A DNA stretch of 16,031 bases, from assembly GCA_947629285.1 (NCBI GenBank), contig CANRDA010000016.1, positions 1-16,031 on the forward strand, written 5' to 3'. The stretch's first letter is position 1. Each line of letters opens with the position of its first letter. Below, piece by piece: positions 7,234 to 13,595 of the stretch. The notes beneath the pieces were generated by a model. That model did not search any database. It was not told the origin of the DNA and saw nothing but the letters and a program-made list of their open reading frames with translations. The position numbers and the translations under genes were made by a program. This stretch comes from an uncultured Bacilli bacterium (lineage in GTDB: Bacteria; Bacillota_I; Bacilli_A; RF39; UBA660).

Positions 7234-8523
7234 ATGATAGATATTAAATTAATAAGAGAAAACAAGGAGTTAGTAAAAGAAAATATAAGAAAGAAATTTC
7301 AAGATGAAAAATTACCTATAGTAGATGAAGTAGAAAAACTTGATTTAGAATATCGTGCGTGTAAGAAAAAAGGCGATGACTTACGCGCTTTAAAGAATTC
7401 TAAAAGTAGTGAGATAGGACTTCTTATGAGAGAAGGTAAAAAAGAAGAAGCAGAATCTATTAAAAAAGAAATCTCTAAATATGGTAGTGAAATTGAAGAG
7501 TTAGGTAAAAAAGAAGAAGAGTTAGAACTTGAAATAAAGAAAAAAATGATGATTATTCCAAATATAATAGATGAGAGTGTTCCTATTGGAAAAGATGATA
7601 GTGAGAACGTTGAAATAGAAAAATTTGGAGAGCCTAAAGTACCAAACTATGAAATACCATATCACGCAGATATAATAAATAAATTAAATGGACTTGATAA
7701 AGATGCATCAGCAAGAACTAGTGGGAATGGCTTTTATTATTTAATGGGAGATATTGCAAGACTTTCAAGTGCGATGTTGAGTTATGCGAAAGACTATATG
7801 ATAGATAAAGGATTTATATATTGTATCCCACCTTTTATGATTAGAAGTGATGTAGTAAATGGCGTTATGTCATTTGCTGAAATGGATGCAATGATGTATA
7901 AAATAGAAGGCGAAGATTTATACCTAATAGGTACTAGTGAACACTCTATGATAGGTAAATTTAAAGGAGAAATAATAAAAGAAGAAGAACTTCCTATAAC
8001 AATGACATCATATTCACCTTGCTTTAGAAAAGAAGTAGGTGCGCATGGACTAGAAGAAAGAGGTATATATAGAGTTCATCAATTTGAAAAACAAGAAATG
8101 ATTGTTTTATGTAAGCCTGAAGAGTCTATGGAGTGGTACAACAAGATGTGGAAATACACAGTAGATATCTTTAGAAATATGGATATACCAGTAAGACAAC
8201 TAGAATGTTGTAGTGGTGATTTAGCAGATTTAAAAGTTAAGTCTTGTGATATAGAAGCATGGAGCCCAAGACAGAAGAAATACTTTGAAGTAGGTAGTTG
8301 TTCAACACTAGGTGATGCTCAAGCAAGAAGACTTGGAATAAGAGCAAAAGGTGAAAATGGTAATTATTTCGTACACACTCTAAATAATACAGTACTCGCA
8401 AATACACGTGCCCTTATCGCTTTAATTGAGAATAACTATAATGAAGATGGAAGTATAACTATTCCAAAAGTACTTAGACCATATATGGGTGGTAAAGAAA
8501 AAATAGAAGTTAAGATGAGTTAA
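7234..8523 (+). CDS. serS: Seryl-tRNA synthetase
   Basis: Class II aminoacyl-tRNA synthetase that charges tRNA-Ser with serine in the cytoplasm. The N-terminal ~110 residues form the long coiled-coil arm that holds the tRNA variable arm (many Glu and Lys). Catalytic motifs follow: motif 1 region around FIYCIPPFMIRSDVV, the TSEHSMIG serine loop, motif 2 CFRKEVGAHG...RVHQFEKQEM, and motif 3 NNTVLANTRALIALIEN. The length of 429 residues is standard. GGAGGT at 7224-7229 selects the ATG at 7234; a TTG at 7222 is in frame but lies before the ribosome site. A hairpin terminator covers its stop codon. Confidence 0.97.
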   Translation: MIDIKLIRENKELVKENIRKKFQDEKLPIVDEVEKLDLEYRACKKKGDDLRALKNSKSSEIGLLMREGKKEEAESIKKEISKYGSEIEELGKKEEELELEIKKKMMIIPNIIDESVPIGKDDSENVEIEKFGEPKVPNYEIPYHADIINKLNGLDKDASARTSGNGFYYLMGDIARLSSAMLSYAKDYMIDKGFIYCIPPFMIRSDVVNGVMSFAEMDAMMYKIEGEDLYLIGTSEHSMIGKFKGEIIKEEELPITMTSYSPCFRKEVGAHGLEERGIYRVHQFEKQEMIVLCKPEESMEWYNKMWKYTVDIFRNMDIPVRQLECCSGDLADLKVKSCDIEAWSPRQKKYFEVGSCSTLGDAQARRLGIRAKGENGNYFVHTLNNTVLANTRALIALIENNYNEDGSITIPKVLRPYMGGKEKIEVKMS

Positions 8524-8532
8524 CTTCTTTTT
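8505..8532 (+). terminator. Terminator of serS (left copy of a 28-bp repeat)
   Basis: AGAAGTTAA (8505-8513) pairs with TTAACTTCT (8520-8528) around GATGAG, then TTTT. The hairpin includes the serS stop codon. The same 28 bp occur again, with one change, after the ATPase gene at 9891-9918. Confidence 0.85.
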
Positions 8533-8562
8533 CCATTCTAACCAAAAAAAATTCAAAAATAA

Positions 8563-8599
8563 AAAGTTTTTCCAATTCAACCAAAAAACTTTATTTTTT
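8563..8599 (+). terminator. Second terminator-like hairpin between serS and the ATPase gene
   Basis: AAAGTTTTT (8563-8571) pairs with AAAAACTTT (8584-8592) around a 12-nt loop, then ATTTTTTG. The stem is AT-rich and weak. The loop CCAATTCAACC resembles CCATTCTAACC at 8532-8542, so part of this spacer seems to be duplicated. Confidence 0.45.
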
Positions 8600-8612
8600 G
8601 AAAAATTTGTTA

Positions 8613-8618
8613 TATAAT
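8613..8618 (+). promoter_or_regulatory. Possible -10 box of the ATPase gene
   Basis: TATAAT at 8613-8618, 22 nt before the ATG. TTGAAA at 8598-8603 is too close to serve as its -35, and the sequence at 17 bp is TTTATT. Only the -10 is convincing. Confidence 0.4.
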
Positions 8619-8640
8619 ATTAATGAAGAGGTGAAGTATT

Positions 8641-9843
8641 ATGTTGAAAAGAAAATTTTACTTAAATAAAATTAGAGATTTTTACTATGTAAATTCACTC
8701 ATAAAAATTTTATGTGGATTAAGAAGAAGTGGTAAATCTGTAATATTACAACAAATAATAGAAGAGATTAAAGCTGATGGCGTTAAAGATGACCACATCA
8801 TATATATAAACTTTGAATCTCTTGATTATTCGAATATAACAACTGCAATCGAATTAAATAACTATATTAAAAGCTTAGTAAAAGATAAAGAAACATATTA
8901 TGTATTTTTAGACGAAGTTCAAAAAGTTGATGAATTTGAAAAGGCTATTAATTCTTTAAGAATTACAGAACAATTTAGTATATTTATTACTGGTTCAAAT
9001 AGTAAAATGACATTTTTAGAATTATCTACTGATTTATCTGGAAGATATGTAAGCTTTAGAATTAATCCATTGTCATTTAAAGAGGTTGTTGAAATTACAA
9101 ATACTAAGAAAGAAAATTATTTTGATTTGTTATTAGATATTTTTGAATGGGGAACTCTACCACAAAGATTTACTTTCTCTAATAATGATTCAAAAGAAAA
9201 TTATATTAGGGATGTTTATGATTCTATACTTCTTAAAGATGTTGTAGATAGACTAGGAATATCTGATATTACTTCGTTTAATAAAATACTTCAATATGTA
9301 TTAGAAACTGAAACTAGAGAGTTTTCTGCAACAAATGTGTTAGATTATCTTAATAAAAGTGGCAATAATGTTGCGACCGACACTTTGTATAAATATTTAG
9401 AGGCACTTTGCTCAACTTTTATTATCAATAGAGTTTATAGATATGATATAAATGGTAAAGAAGTTTTGAAATCATTAAATAAATTTTATGCAACTGATTT
9501 AGGTGTAAAGAGAATTAAAACTAATAGTAAAGAAATTAACTATTCACAGGCTTTTGAAAATGTAATATATAATGAATTAATAAAAAAAGGGTATGATGTT
9601 TATATAGGGAAAACTAAGGAAGGAGAAATAGACTTTATAGCCTCCAAAAACAAGAATATTAAATATATTCAGGCTTGTTATGATTTGTCAAATGAAGATA
9701 CTAGAGAAAGAGAATTCAAGGCTTTTGACAATATAAAGGACAATTATCCTAAATATGTAATTTCAACTAATAAGGAAGATTATTCTAAAGATGGAATAAA
9801 TTATATTAATATTTTTGATTTTTTAATGGATGATGATTTTTAG
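8641..9843 (+). CDS. AAA_14 / DUF4143 family ATPase
   Basis: Protein of 400 residues with two parts. The N-terminal ATPase has Walker A GLRRSGKS (26-33), Walker B YVFLDEVQ (87-94) and the sensor FITGSNS (115-121). The C-terminal DUF4143 part resembles a PD-(D/E)XK nuclease fold, with EIDFIA (329-334) and YIQA (342-345). In this family Gln often stands where a true nuclease has a catalytic Glu, so nuclease activity is doubtful. Members are common, often in many copies, and lie in mobile or accessory DNA; their role is not settled. AAGAGGTGAAG sets the ATG. The gene stands alone between two copies of one terminator, which suggests late insertion. Confidence 0.9.
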   Translation: MLKRKFYLNKIRDFYYVNSLIKILCGLRRSGKSVILQQIIEEIKADGVKDDHIIYINFESLDYSNITTAIELNNYIKSLVKDKETYYVFLDEVQKVDEFEKAINSLRITEQFSIFITGSNSKMTFLELSTDLSGRYVSFRINPLSFKEVVEITNTKKENYFDLLLDIFEWGTLPQRFTFSNNDSKENYIRDVYDSILLKDVVDRLGISDITSFNKILQYVLETETREFSATNVLDYLNKSGNNVATDTLYKYLEALCSTFIINRVYRYDINGKEVLKSLNKFYATDLGVKRIKTNSKEINYSQAFENVIYNELIKKGYDVYIGKTKEGEIDFIASKNKNIKYIQACYDLSNEDTREREFKAFDNIKDNYPKYVISTNKEDYSKDGINYINIFDFLMDDDF

Positions 9844-9890
9844 ATATTAAGATATTTAATGAGCATATAGAAAAATATAAGATAATATAA

Positions 9891-9918
9891 AGAAGTTAAG
9901 ATGAATTAACTTCTTTTT
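9891..9918 (+). terminator. Terminator after the ATPase gene (right copy of the 28-bp repeat)
   Basis: AGAAGTTAA, loop GATGAA, TTAACTTCT, then TTTT. It is nearly identical to the serS terminator. It is followed by two perfect tandem copies of TTTAATATTCA (9916-9926 and 9927-9937). Confidence 0.8.
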
Positions 9919-9956
9919 AATATTCATTTAATATTCAAATAAAAAATGGTATATTA

Positions 9957-9983
9957 ACTATTTATCTTTTAACACATATATTA
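9957..9983 (+). promoter_or_regulatory. Candidate sigma-K promoter of the dehydrogenase gene
   Basis: AC at 9957-9958, 16 bp, CATATATTA at 9975-9983: all fixed positions of AC-N16-CATAnnnTA. I see no good sigma-A promoter in the same stretch. The ATG is 17 nt downstream. Confidence 0.45.
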
Positions 9984-10000
9984 AATAGAGGAGTGATTTG

Positions 10001-10921
10001 ATGAATTACGATTATAAATTTGGTAATAAATTTTATAATTATTATGATAATTTTGGAATAGAAAATACTGAGTATTCTATAATGGCACCAGAACAATCTC
10101 AGCCTGAACAACCTGGACTTGAATATATAATGTATCCAAGACCTATATTCGATAATCCTAATTATATAGGTTCAGGCAAATTAAAAGATAAAGTTGCGAT
10201 TATAACAGGAGGGGATAGTGGACTAGGTAGAGCTGCTGCAGTTGCTTTTGTAAAAGAAGGCGCTAAAGTAGTAATACCTTACTATAATGAACATGTTGAT
10301 GCAGAAGAGACAAAAAGATATATAGAATCTTTAGGTGGAGAATGTTTACTACTTTCTGGAGATATATCTGATAAAAATTTTTGTAAAAAAATAGTTGAAG
10401 CGACTATAAATAGATTTGGTAAAATAAATATACTTGTTAACAATGCTGGAGTTCAGTATCAACAAGATAGTTTAGAGTGTATATCAGATGAACAGTTCGA
10501 TAGAACTATGAAAGTAAATATATATGGAATGTTTTATTTGACTAGAGAGGTTTTACCTTATCTAAACTCAGGAGATTCTATAATTAATCTATCTTCAGTT
10601 ACAACATTTTATGGAGACCCACAGTTGATTGATTATGTTACTACTAAAGGAGCAATAGTTGGATTTACAAGAGCTCTCGCACGCAATTTAGCTTTAAAAA
10701 ATATTAGAGTAAATGCAATTGCGCCTGGATTTTTTTGGACACCACTGCAACCTGCTTGTTGGGTAAAAGAAAAAATACCATCACTAGGTGCGGATGCTGC
10801 TATGGCAAGAGGAGCAATGCCTTATGAACTTGCACCTACATTTGTATTTTTAGCAAGTGATGATTCTAGTTATATGACAGGGCAAGTTATACATAATAAT
10901 GGTGGGCAAGTAATGGGATAA
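10001..10921 (+). CDS. Short-chain dehydrogenase/reductase, YdaD/YhdF-like
   Basis: NAD(P)-dependent oxidoreductase of 306 residues. The Rossmann signature TGGDSGLG is at 69-76, NNAG at 147-150, and the catalytic residues are Ser199, Tyr212 and Lys216 (YVTTK). The extended N-terminus with QPEQPGLEYIMYPRP (34-48) and GSGKL (57-61) is typical of the YdaD/YhdF group of B. subtilis stress and sporulation dehydrogenases. The natural substrate is unknown. The first 20 residues are unusually rich in Tyr and Asn (YDYKFGNKFYNYYDNFG), which would suit a protein held in a spore coat, but that is inference. AGAGGAGTGA precedes the ATG at 10001; the in-frame TTG just before it is less well placed. A sigma-K-like promoter lies upstream. 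Confidence 0.9.
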   Translation: MNYDYKFGNKFYNYYDNFGIENTEYSIMAPEQSQPEQPGLEYIMYPRPIFDNPNYIGSGKLKDKVAIITGGDSGLGRAAAVAFVKEGAKVVIPYYNEHVDAEETKRYIESLGGECLLLSGDISDKNFCKKIVEATINRFGKINILVNNAGVQYQQDSLECISDEQFDRTMKVNIYGMFYLTREVLPYLNSGDSIINLSSVTTFYGDPQLIDYVTTKGAIVGFTRALARNLALKNIRVNAIAPGFFWTPLQPACWVKEKIPSLGADAAMARGAMPYELAPTFVFLASDDSSYMTGQVIHNNGGQVMG

Positions 10922-10945
10922 AAAATATTTTATGTTAATTAAATT

Positions 10946-10985
10946 GAGGCTTGTTATTTTTGATTACTGTTAGCAGTCTCTTTTT
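10946..10985 (+). terminator. Probable terminator of the dehydrogenase gene
   Basis: GAGGCT (10946-10951) pairs with AGTCTC (10975-10980), one G-U pair, then TTTTT. A smaller ACTG/CAGT hairpin lies inside the loop. Confidence 0.5.
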
Positions 10986-11010
10986 ATTTTATAATTGCTG
11001 AAATTATTTA

Positions 11011-11039
11011 TTGCCATAAAAATTATTATTTGGTATAAT
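11011..11039 (+). promoter_or_regulatory. Strong sigma-A promoter of the repeat-protein gene
   Basis: TTGCCA (11011-11016), 17 bp, TATAAT (11034-11039) with an extended TG two bases before it. One of the best vegetative promoters in the window, which argues that the gene is expressed. Confidence 0.75.
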
Positions 11040-11064
11040 AACTTGTAATGAAAAGGGGATTAGA

Positions 11065-12459
11065 ATGATAGGTCAATATACTTTAAAAATGTTATGCGAA
11101 AAATATAAATTGAATATAGAAAAAATTGTCAATAAAAGTAATAATATCTTAGAATTGGGCAGATATTGTGATATTGAACAAACATTAAATTATTTAATTA
11201 ATGAGCTATATATTTCTCAGAGTAATATAGAAAAATGTCCAAGTATTTTATATAAAAATGTTGGTAGCATAAAAACAAATGTACTTTTTTTAAAAAAACA
11301 AAAGATAATTTTTAGTAATATTGAAACTTGCTTACATGTTCTATCTTCGAATCCAAATGAATTAATAAAAACATATAATTATGTTAAAGACAATTATAAT
11401 GAAAATATTATTAATAAAATAACAGGTATATTAGCTGTTCCTCAAAAAATAATTATGGATGTTGAAAATTTAAATATACCTTTTTTGAATAAAGCAAGTA
11501 ATCTTTCAATAGCGGTTGGAATTGCATGGGGAATTACTAAATTAGACGAAATCCAAAAAATAATACAAAGTAAAGAGTTTAAGGAATATCCAGAGTTATT
11601 TACTTCAACAACATTTGCTTATTCTAAATTAGACGAAATCCAAAAAATAATACAAAGTAAAGAGTTTAAGGACCATCCAGAGTTATTTACATCACAGACA
11701 TTAGCCCATGCTAAATTAGACGAAATTCAAAAAATAATACGAAGTAAAGAGTTTAAGGACCATCCAGAGTTATTTACATCACAAACATTAGCTCATACTA
11801 AATTAGACGAAATCCAAAAAATAATACAAAGTCAGGAGTTTAAGGACCACCCAGAGTTATTTACATCACAAACATTAGCCCATGCTAAATTAGACGAAAT
11901 TCAAAAAATAATACGAAGTCAGGAGTTTAAGGATTACCCAGAGTTATTTACTTCGACAACATTAGCCCATGCTAAATTAGACGAAATTCAAAAAATAATA
12001 CGAAGTCAGGAGTTTAAGGATCACCCAGAATTATTTACTTCAGAAACATTAGCTCACGCTAAATTAGAGGATATACAACAATTGTTGAAAATGGATTGTT
12101 GGAAAGACGATAGATTTAAAAAATTATTGACTTCATCAATTATATCAAAGAGCAAGTCGATGATTTCTAAAATACCTATTCTTATACAAATTGTTGAGTA
12201 TTTTGGTATTGACAGATATTTAAATACATCATTTTTGCTTAATTCTCCATCACAAAATTATGCTTTAATACAATACCTAAATGAAAATAATATACCTTTA
12301 ATAATAAATGAAAAATTAAATTTATTATTTGGTAAACAGCCATGGATATTAAGAAAAAAATATAATATTGATATTAATTATTTAATTGTAAAATATCCAT
12401 TAAAGATGAATGAACTAAAAGATATTGATGGAGGATGTAAAAATGAATTGGTTAAATGA
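11065..12459 (+). CDS. Alpha-solenoid protein with six 29-residue tandem repeats, function unknown
   Basis: Protein of 464 residues that I do not recognise as a named family. Residues 159-332 are six head-to-tail repeats of 29 residues, for example KLDEIQKIIQSKEFK followed by DHPELFTSQTLAHA, and a seventh, diverged one follows (KLEDIQQLLKMDCW). Each repeat would make two helices. The N-terminal part (IEKCPSILYKN, then IETCLHVLSSNPNELIKTYNYV) and the C-terminal part have degenerate relatives of the same pattern (helix, hydrophobic helix, P-x-L), rather like mTERF repeats. Variation among repeats is limited to few positions: Q/R at 10, K/Q at 12, E/D and Y/H at 16-17, T/Q/E at 23. No signal peptide or membrane helix is seen. 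AAAAGGGGAT precedes the ATG. A nucleic-acid or protein-binding scaffold is a reasonable guess only. Confidence 0.85.
   Translation: MIGQYTLKMLCEKYKLNIEKIVNKSNNILELGRYCDIEQTLNYLINELYISQSNIEKCPSILYKNVGSIKTNVLFLKKQKIIFSNIETCLHVLSSNPNELIKTYNYVKDNYNENIINKITGILAVPQKIIMDVENLNIPFLNKASNLSIAVGIAWGITKLDEIQKIIQSKEFKEYPELFTSTTFAYSKLDEIQKIIQSKEFKDHPELFTSQTLAHAKLDEIQKIIRSKEFKDHPELFTSQTLAHTKLDEIQKIIQSQEFKDHPELFTSQTLAHAKLDEIQKIIRSQEFKDYPELFTSTTLAHAKLDEIQKIIRSQEFKDHPELFTSETLAHAKLEDIQQLLKMDCWKDDRFKKLLTSSIISKSKSMISKIPILIQIVEYFGIDRYLNTSFLLNSPSQNYALIQYLNENNIPLIINEKLNLLFGKQPWILRKKYNIDINYLIVKYPLKMNELKDIDGGCKNELVK
11539..12060 (+). repeat. Six tandem 87-bp coding repeats
   Basis: Units start at 11539, 11626, 11713, 11800, 11887 and 11974, with a degenerate unit from 12061. 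Every unit opens with AAATTAGACGAAAT. Two subtypes alternate: ATCCAA...ATACAAAGT (units 1, 2, 4) and ATTCAA...ATACGAAGT (units 3, 5, 6). The A-A-B-A-B-B order suggests duplication of A-B pairs by unequal crossing-over. The high DNA identity, including silent sites, implies recent expansion. Confidence 0.97.
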
Positions 12460-12727
12460 TATATATGTAGAAATATTGAAAGAAAATTTTGATGAAAATT
12501 TGATAAGGCAAATAGATTTAGAAAATGTGTGTAAAATTATTTCTTATTTAAATAAAAATGGAGTATATTATTCTAAAGATTTATTTTTGAATTCATTAGA
12601 TTTATTTTTATATCCCAGTGAATTATTTATAAAAAAGTTTGAATATTTAAAAGAAGTTTTAGGCAAGGAATATGTTGATAAATTAGGTGAGGATATATCT
12701 TTGATTGAGATTATGTATGAAAATTGA
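12443..12727 (+). CDS. Small protein overlapping and resembling the end of the repeat protein
   Basis: Product of 94 residues, unrecognised. Its start overlaps the end of the repeat-protein gene by 17 bp in another frame, so the two are translationally coupled. GGAGGA at 12430-12435 lies 7 nt before the ATG at 12443; an ATG at 12425 is in frame but lies before the ribosome site. The segment IISYLNKNGVYYSKDLF...LDLFLYPSELFIKKFEYL resembles ALIQYLNENNIPLI...LNLLFGKQPWILRKKY near the end of the repeat protein, so it is probably another piece of the same helical fold. It ends KEYVDKLGEDISLIEIMYEN. It may be a partner subunit, or the split-off C-terminus of a longer ancestor. Confidence 0.75.
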   Translation: MNWLNDIYVEILKENFDENLIRQIDLENVCKIISYLNKNGVYYSKDLFLNSLDLFLYPSELFIKKFEYLKEVLGKEYVDKLGEDISLIEIMYEN

Positions 12728-12755
12728 TTATAGATATTAAATGTTATTTTGAATG

Positions 12756-12784
12756 ACAAAATTTATGTTTCTTGGGAATTTTGT
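12756..12784. other. Inverted repeat before the GNAT gene
   Basis: ACAAAATT (12756-12763) and AATTTTGT (12777-12784) are perfect complements around a 13-nt loop. There is no T run after it, so it is not a good terminator. It could be an operator or chance in AT-rich DNA. Confidence 0.35.
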
Positions 12785-12809
12785 GTACTAATTTTATCTG
12801 GAGGTAACT

Positions 12810-13304
12810 ATGAGTGAATATAAAATAATAACTAAAAAAGATTATTACAAGAATAAAAACAAATATTTAAATATGATTGAACAATTATTTAAAAACGATG
12901 ATTCAAAGATAGCAAATCTAAAAGAAATTAGTGAGCATTTGGAATTTATATTTAATGAAAATCAAGATAATGATTCTATGCTAATTTTAAATATAGAGTG
13001 TGAAAAAATAATTTCAATGATTAATCTTTTACAATACAACAATGTAGATAACCTTTGGTGTTTATTTAGTTTGTTTACTTTAAAAAGTGAAAGAAAAAAA
13101 GGATATGGAGAACAAATATTAAGATATGGTATTAATGAGGTTAAAAAGAAAAATGCAAAATTATTAATATCTGGTATAGAAAAAGGAAACAAAGAATCAA
13201 TTAGATTACACGAAAAGGTAGGATTTACTTTTTCTGGAAAAATGTGGAATGAACTTGCTTGTGGCTTTCCAGAAAATTATTTAGGATATATTATAGAATT
13301 TTAA
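12810..13304 (+). CDS. GNAT-family N-acetyltransferase
   Basis: Acetyl-CoA-dependent acetyltransferase of 164 residues. Motif A is seen as LFTLKSERKKGYGEQIL (88-104), in which RKKGYG (95-100) binds the pyrophosphate of acetyl-CoA. Motif B follows with NKESIRLHEKVGF (127-139). The first 60 residues are less conserved, as usual. The substrate cannot be told. GGAGGT at 12800-12805 sets the ATG. It lies after the repeat-protein pair with a gap of 82 bp that contains an inverted repeat and no clear promoter, so it might be read from the promoter at 11011. Confidence 0.9.
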   Translation: MSEYKIITKKDYYKNKNKYLNMIEQLFKNDDSKIANLKEISEHLEFIFNENQDNDSMLILNIECEKIISMINLLQYNNVDNLWCLFSLFTLKSERKKGYGEQILRYGINEVKKKNAKLLISGIEKGNKESIRLHEKVGFTFSGKMWNELACGFPENYLGYIIEF

Positions 13305-13337
13305 AAGAATATATGTGCAAAGCCAAAATATTACAAT

Positions 13338-13418
13338 ATGAAAATTGATAATGAATTAATTGATTTATTTAAATTTTTAGATATTGATTATATTAGTAAA
13401 AAAGATTTTATGAAATGA
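13338..13418 (+). pseudogene. Short remnant, 26 codons, similar in pattern to the 12443 gene
   Basis: MKIDNELIDLFKFLDIDYIS followed by KKDFMK and TGA. The same frame is open back to the stop codon of the GNAT gene, without a ribosome site. The stretch LFKFLDIDYISKKDF recalls IISYLNKNGVYYSKDLF of the gene at 12443. I read it as the tail of a lost relative; a real microprotein is less likely. The stop lies in the terminator hairpin. Confidence 0.35.
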
Positions 13419-13429
13419 ATCTTTTTTTT
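13398..13429 (+). terminator. Terminator closing the plus-strand accessory genes
   Basis: AAAAAAGATT (13398-13407) pairs with AATCTTTTTT (13418-13427) around a 10-nt loop and runs into more T. Confidence 0.7.
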
Positions 13430-13430
13430 A

Positions 13431-13456
13431 AACAAAAAAACTTGCATAAGCAAGTT
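13431..13456 (-). terminator. Terminator of tRNA-Arg
   Basis: On the minus strand AACTTGC, loop TTAT, GCAAGTT, then seven T. It follows the tRNA 3' end by about a dozen bases. Confidence 0.85.
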
Positions 13457-13467
13457 ATTATCTTAAA

Positions 13468-13544
13468 TGGTGTCCCAGAAGAGATTCGAACTCCTGACAC
13501 TCGCCTTAGAAGGGCGATGCTCTATCCAGCTGAGCTACTGGGAC
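13468..13544 (-). tRNA. tRNA-Arg (anticodon UCU)
   Basis: Reads AGA, and AGG by wobble, the main Arg codons in this AT-rich DNA. On the minus strand the acceptor stem is GTCCCAG/CTGGGAC (7 bp), the D stem GCTC/GAGC, the anticodon stem TCGCC/GGCGA with loop CTTCTAA (anticodon TCT) and the T stem AGGAG/CTCTT (one G-U) with loop TTCGAAT. The CCA end is encoded (TGG at 13468-13470 on the plus strand). It has its own promoter at 13567-13595 and its own terminator. Its 3' end faces the accessory genes at 11065-13430, the side on which integrative elements usually enter at tRNA genes. Confidence 0.97.
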
Positions 13545-13566
13545 ATCAGTTCCAAGGAACAAGATA

Positions 13567-13595
13567 ATTATATAATAAATTTATAAATTATTCAA
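13567..13595 (-). promoter_or_regulatory. sigma-A promoter of tRNA-Arg
   Basis: On the minus strand TTGAAT (13595-13590), 17 bp, TATAAT (13572-13567). The -35 box overlaps the last codons and stop of gerM. Confidence 0.8.

Larger units (their letters stand above)
8505..9918. repeat. 28-bp direct repeats (8505-8532 and 9891-9918) bracketing the ATPase gene
   Basis: The two copies agree at 27 of 28 bases, including the loop, and differ only at 8519 (G) versus 9905 (A). The flanks are not alike. The serS stop codon lies in the left copy only as coding sequence; the right copy is in non-coding DNA. This looks like the footprint of a cassette that arrived in the serS terminator or was bounded by recombination between terminators. 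Confidence 0.85.

Noticed and set aside
8641..9843. ATPase as part of a multi-gene defence system
   Set aside because: It stands alone between two terminators, with no partner nuclease, methylase or sensor beside it.
11539..12060. CRISPR array
   Set aside because: The 87-bp units are directly adjacent, in frame and translated; there are no spacers.
12962..13192. Antisense open frame opposite the GNAT gene, and similar frames opposite der-like, dusB, 310-residue and spoIIIAH genes
   Set aside because: They lie wholly inside well-supported genes, lack ribosome sites and give low-complexity proteins.
13468..13544. Duplicate of the tRNA-Arg 3' end as an attachment site
   Set aside because: I looked for GTCCCAGAAG and GATTCGAAC elsewhere in the window and found none.
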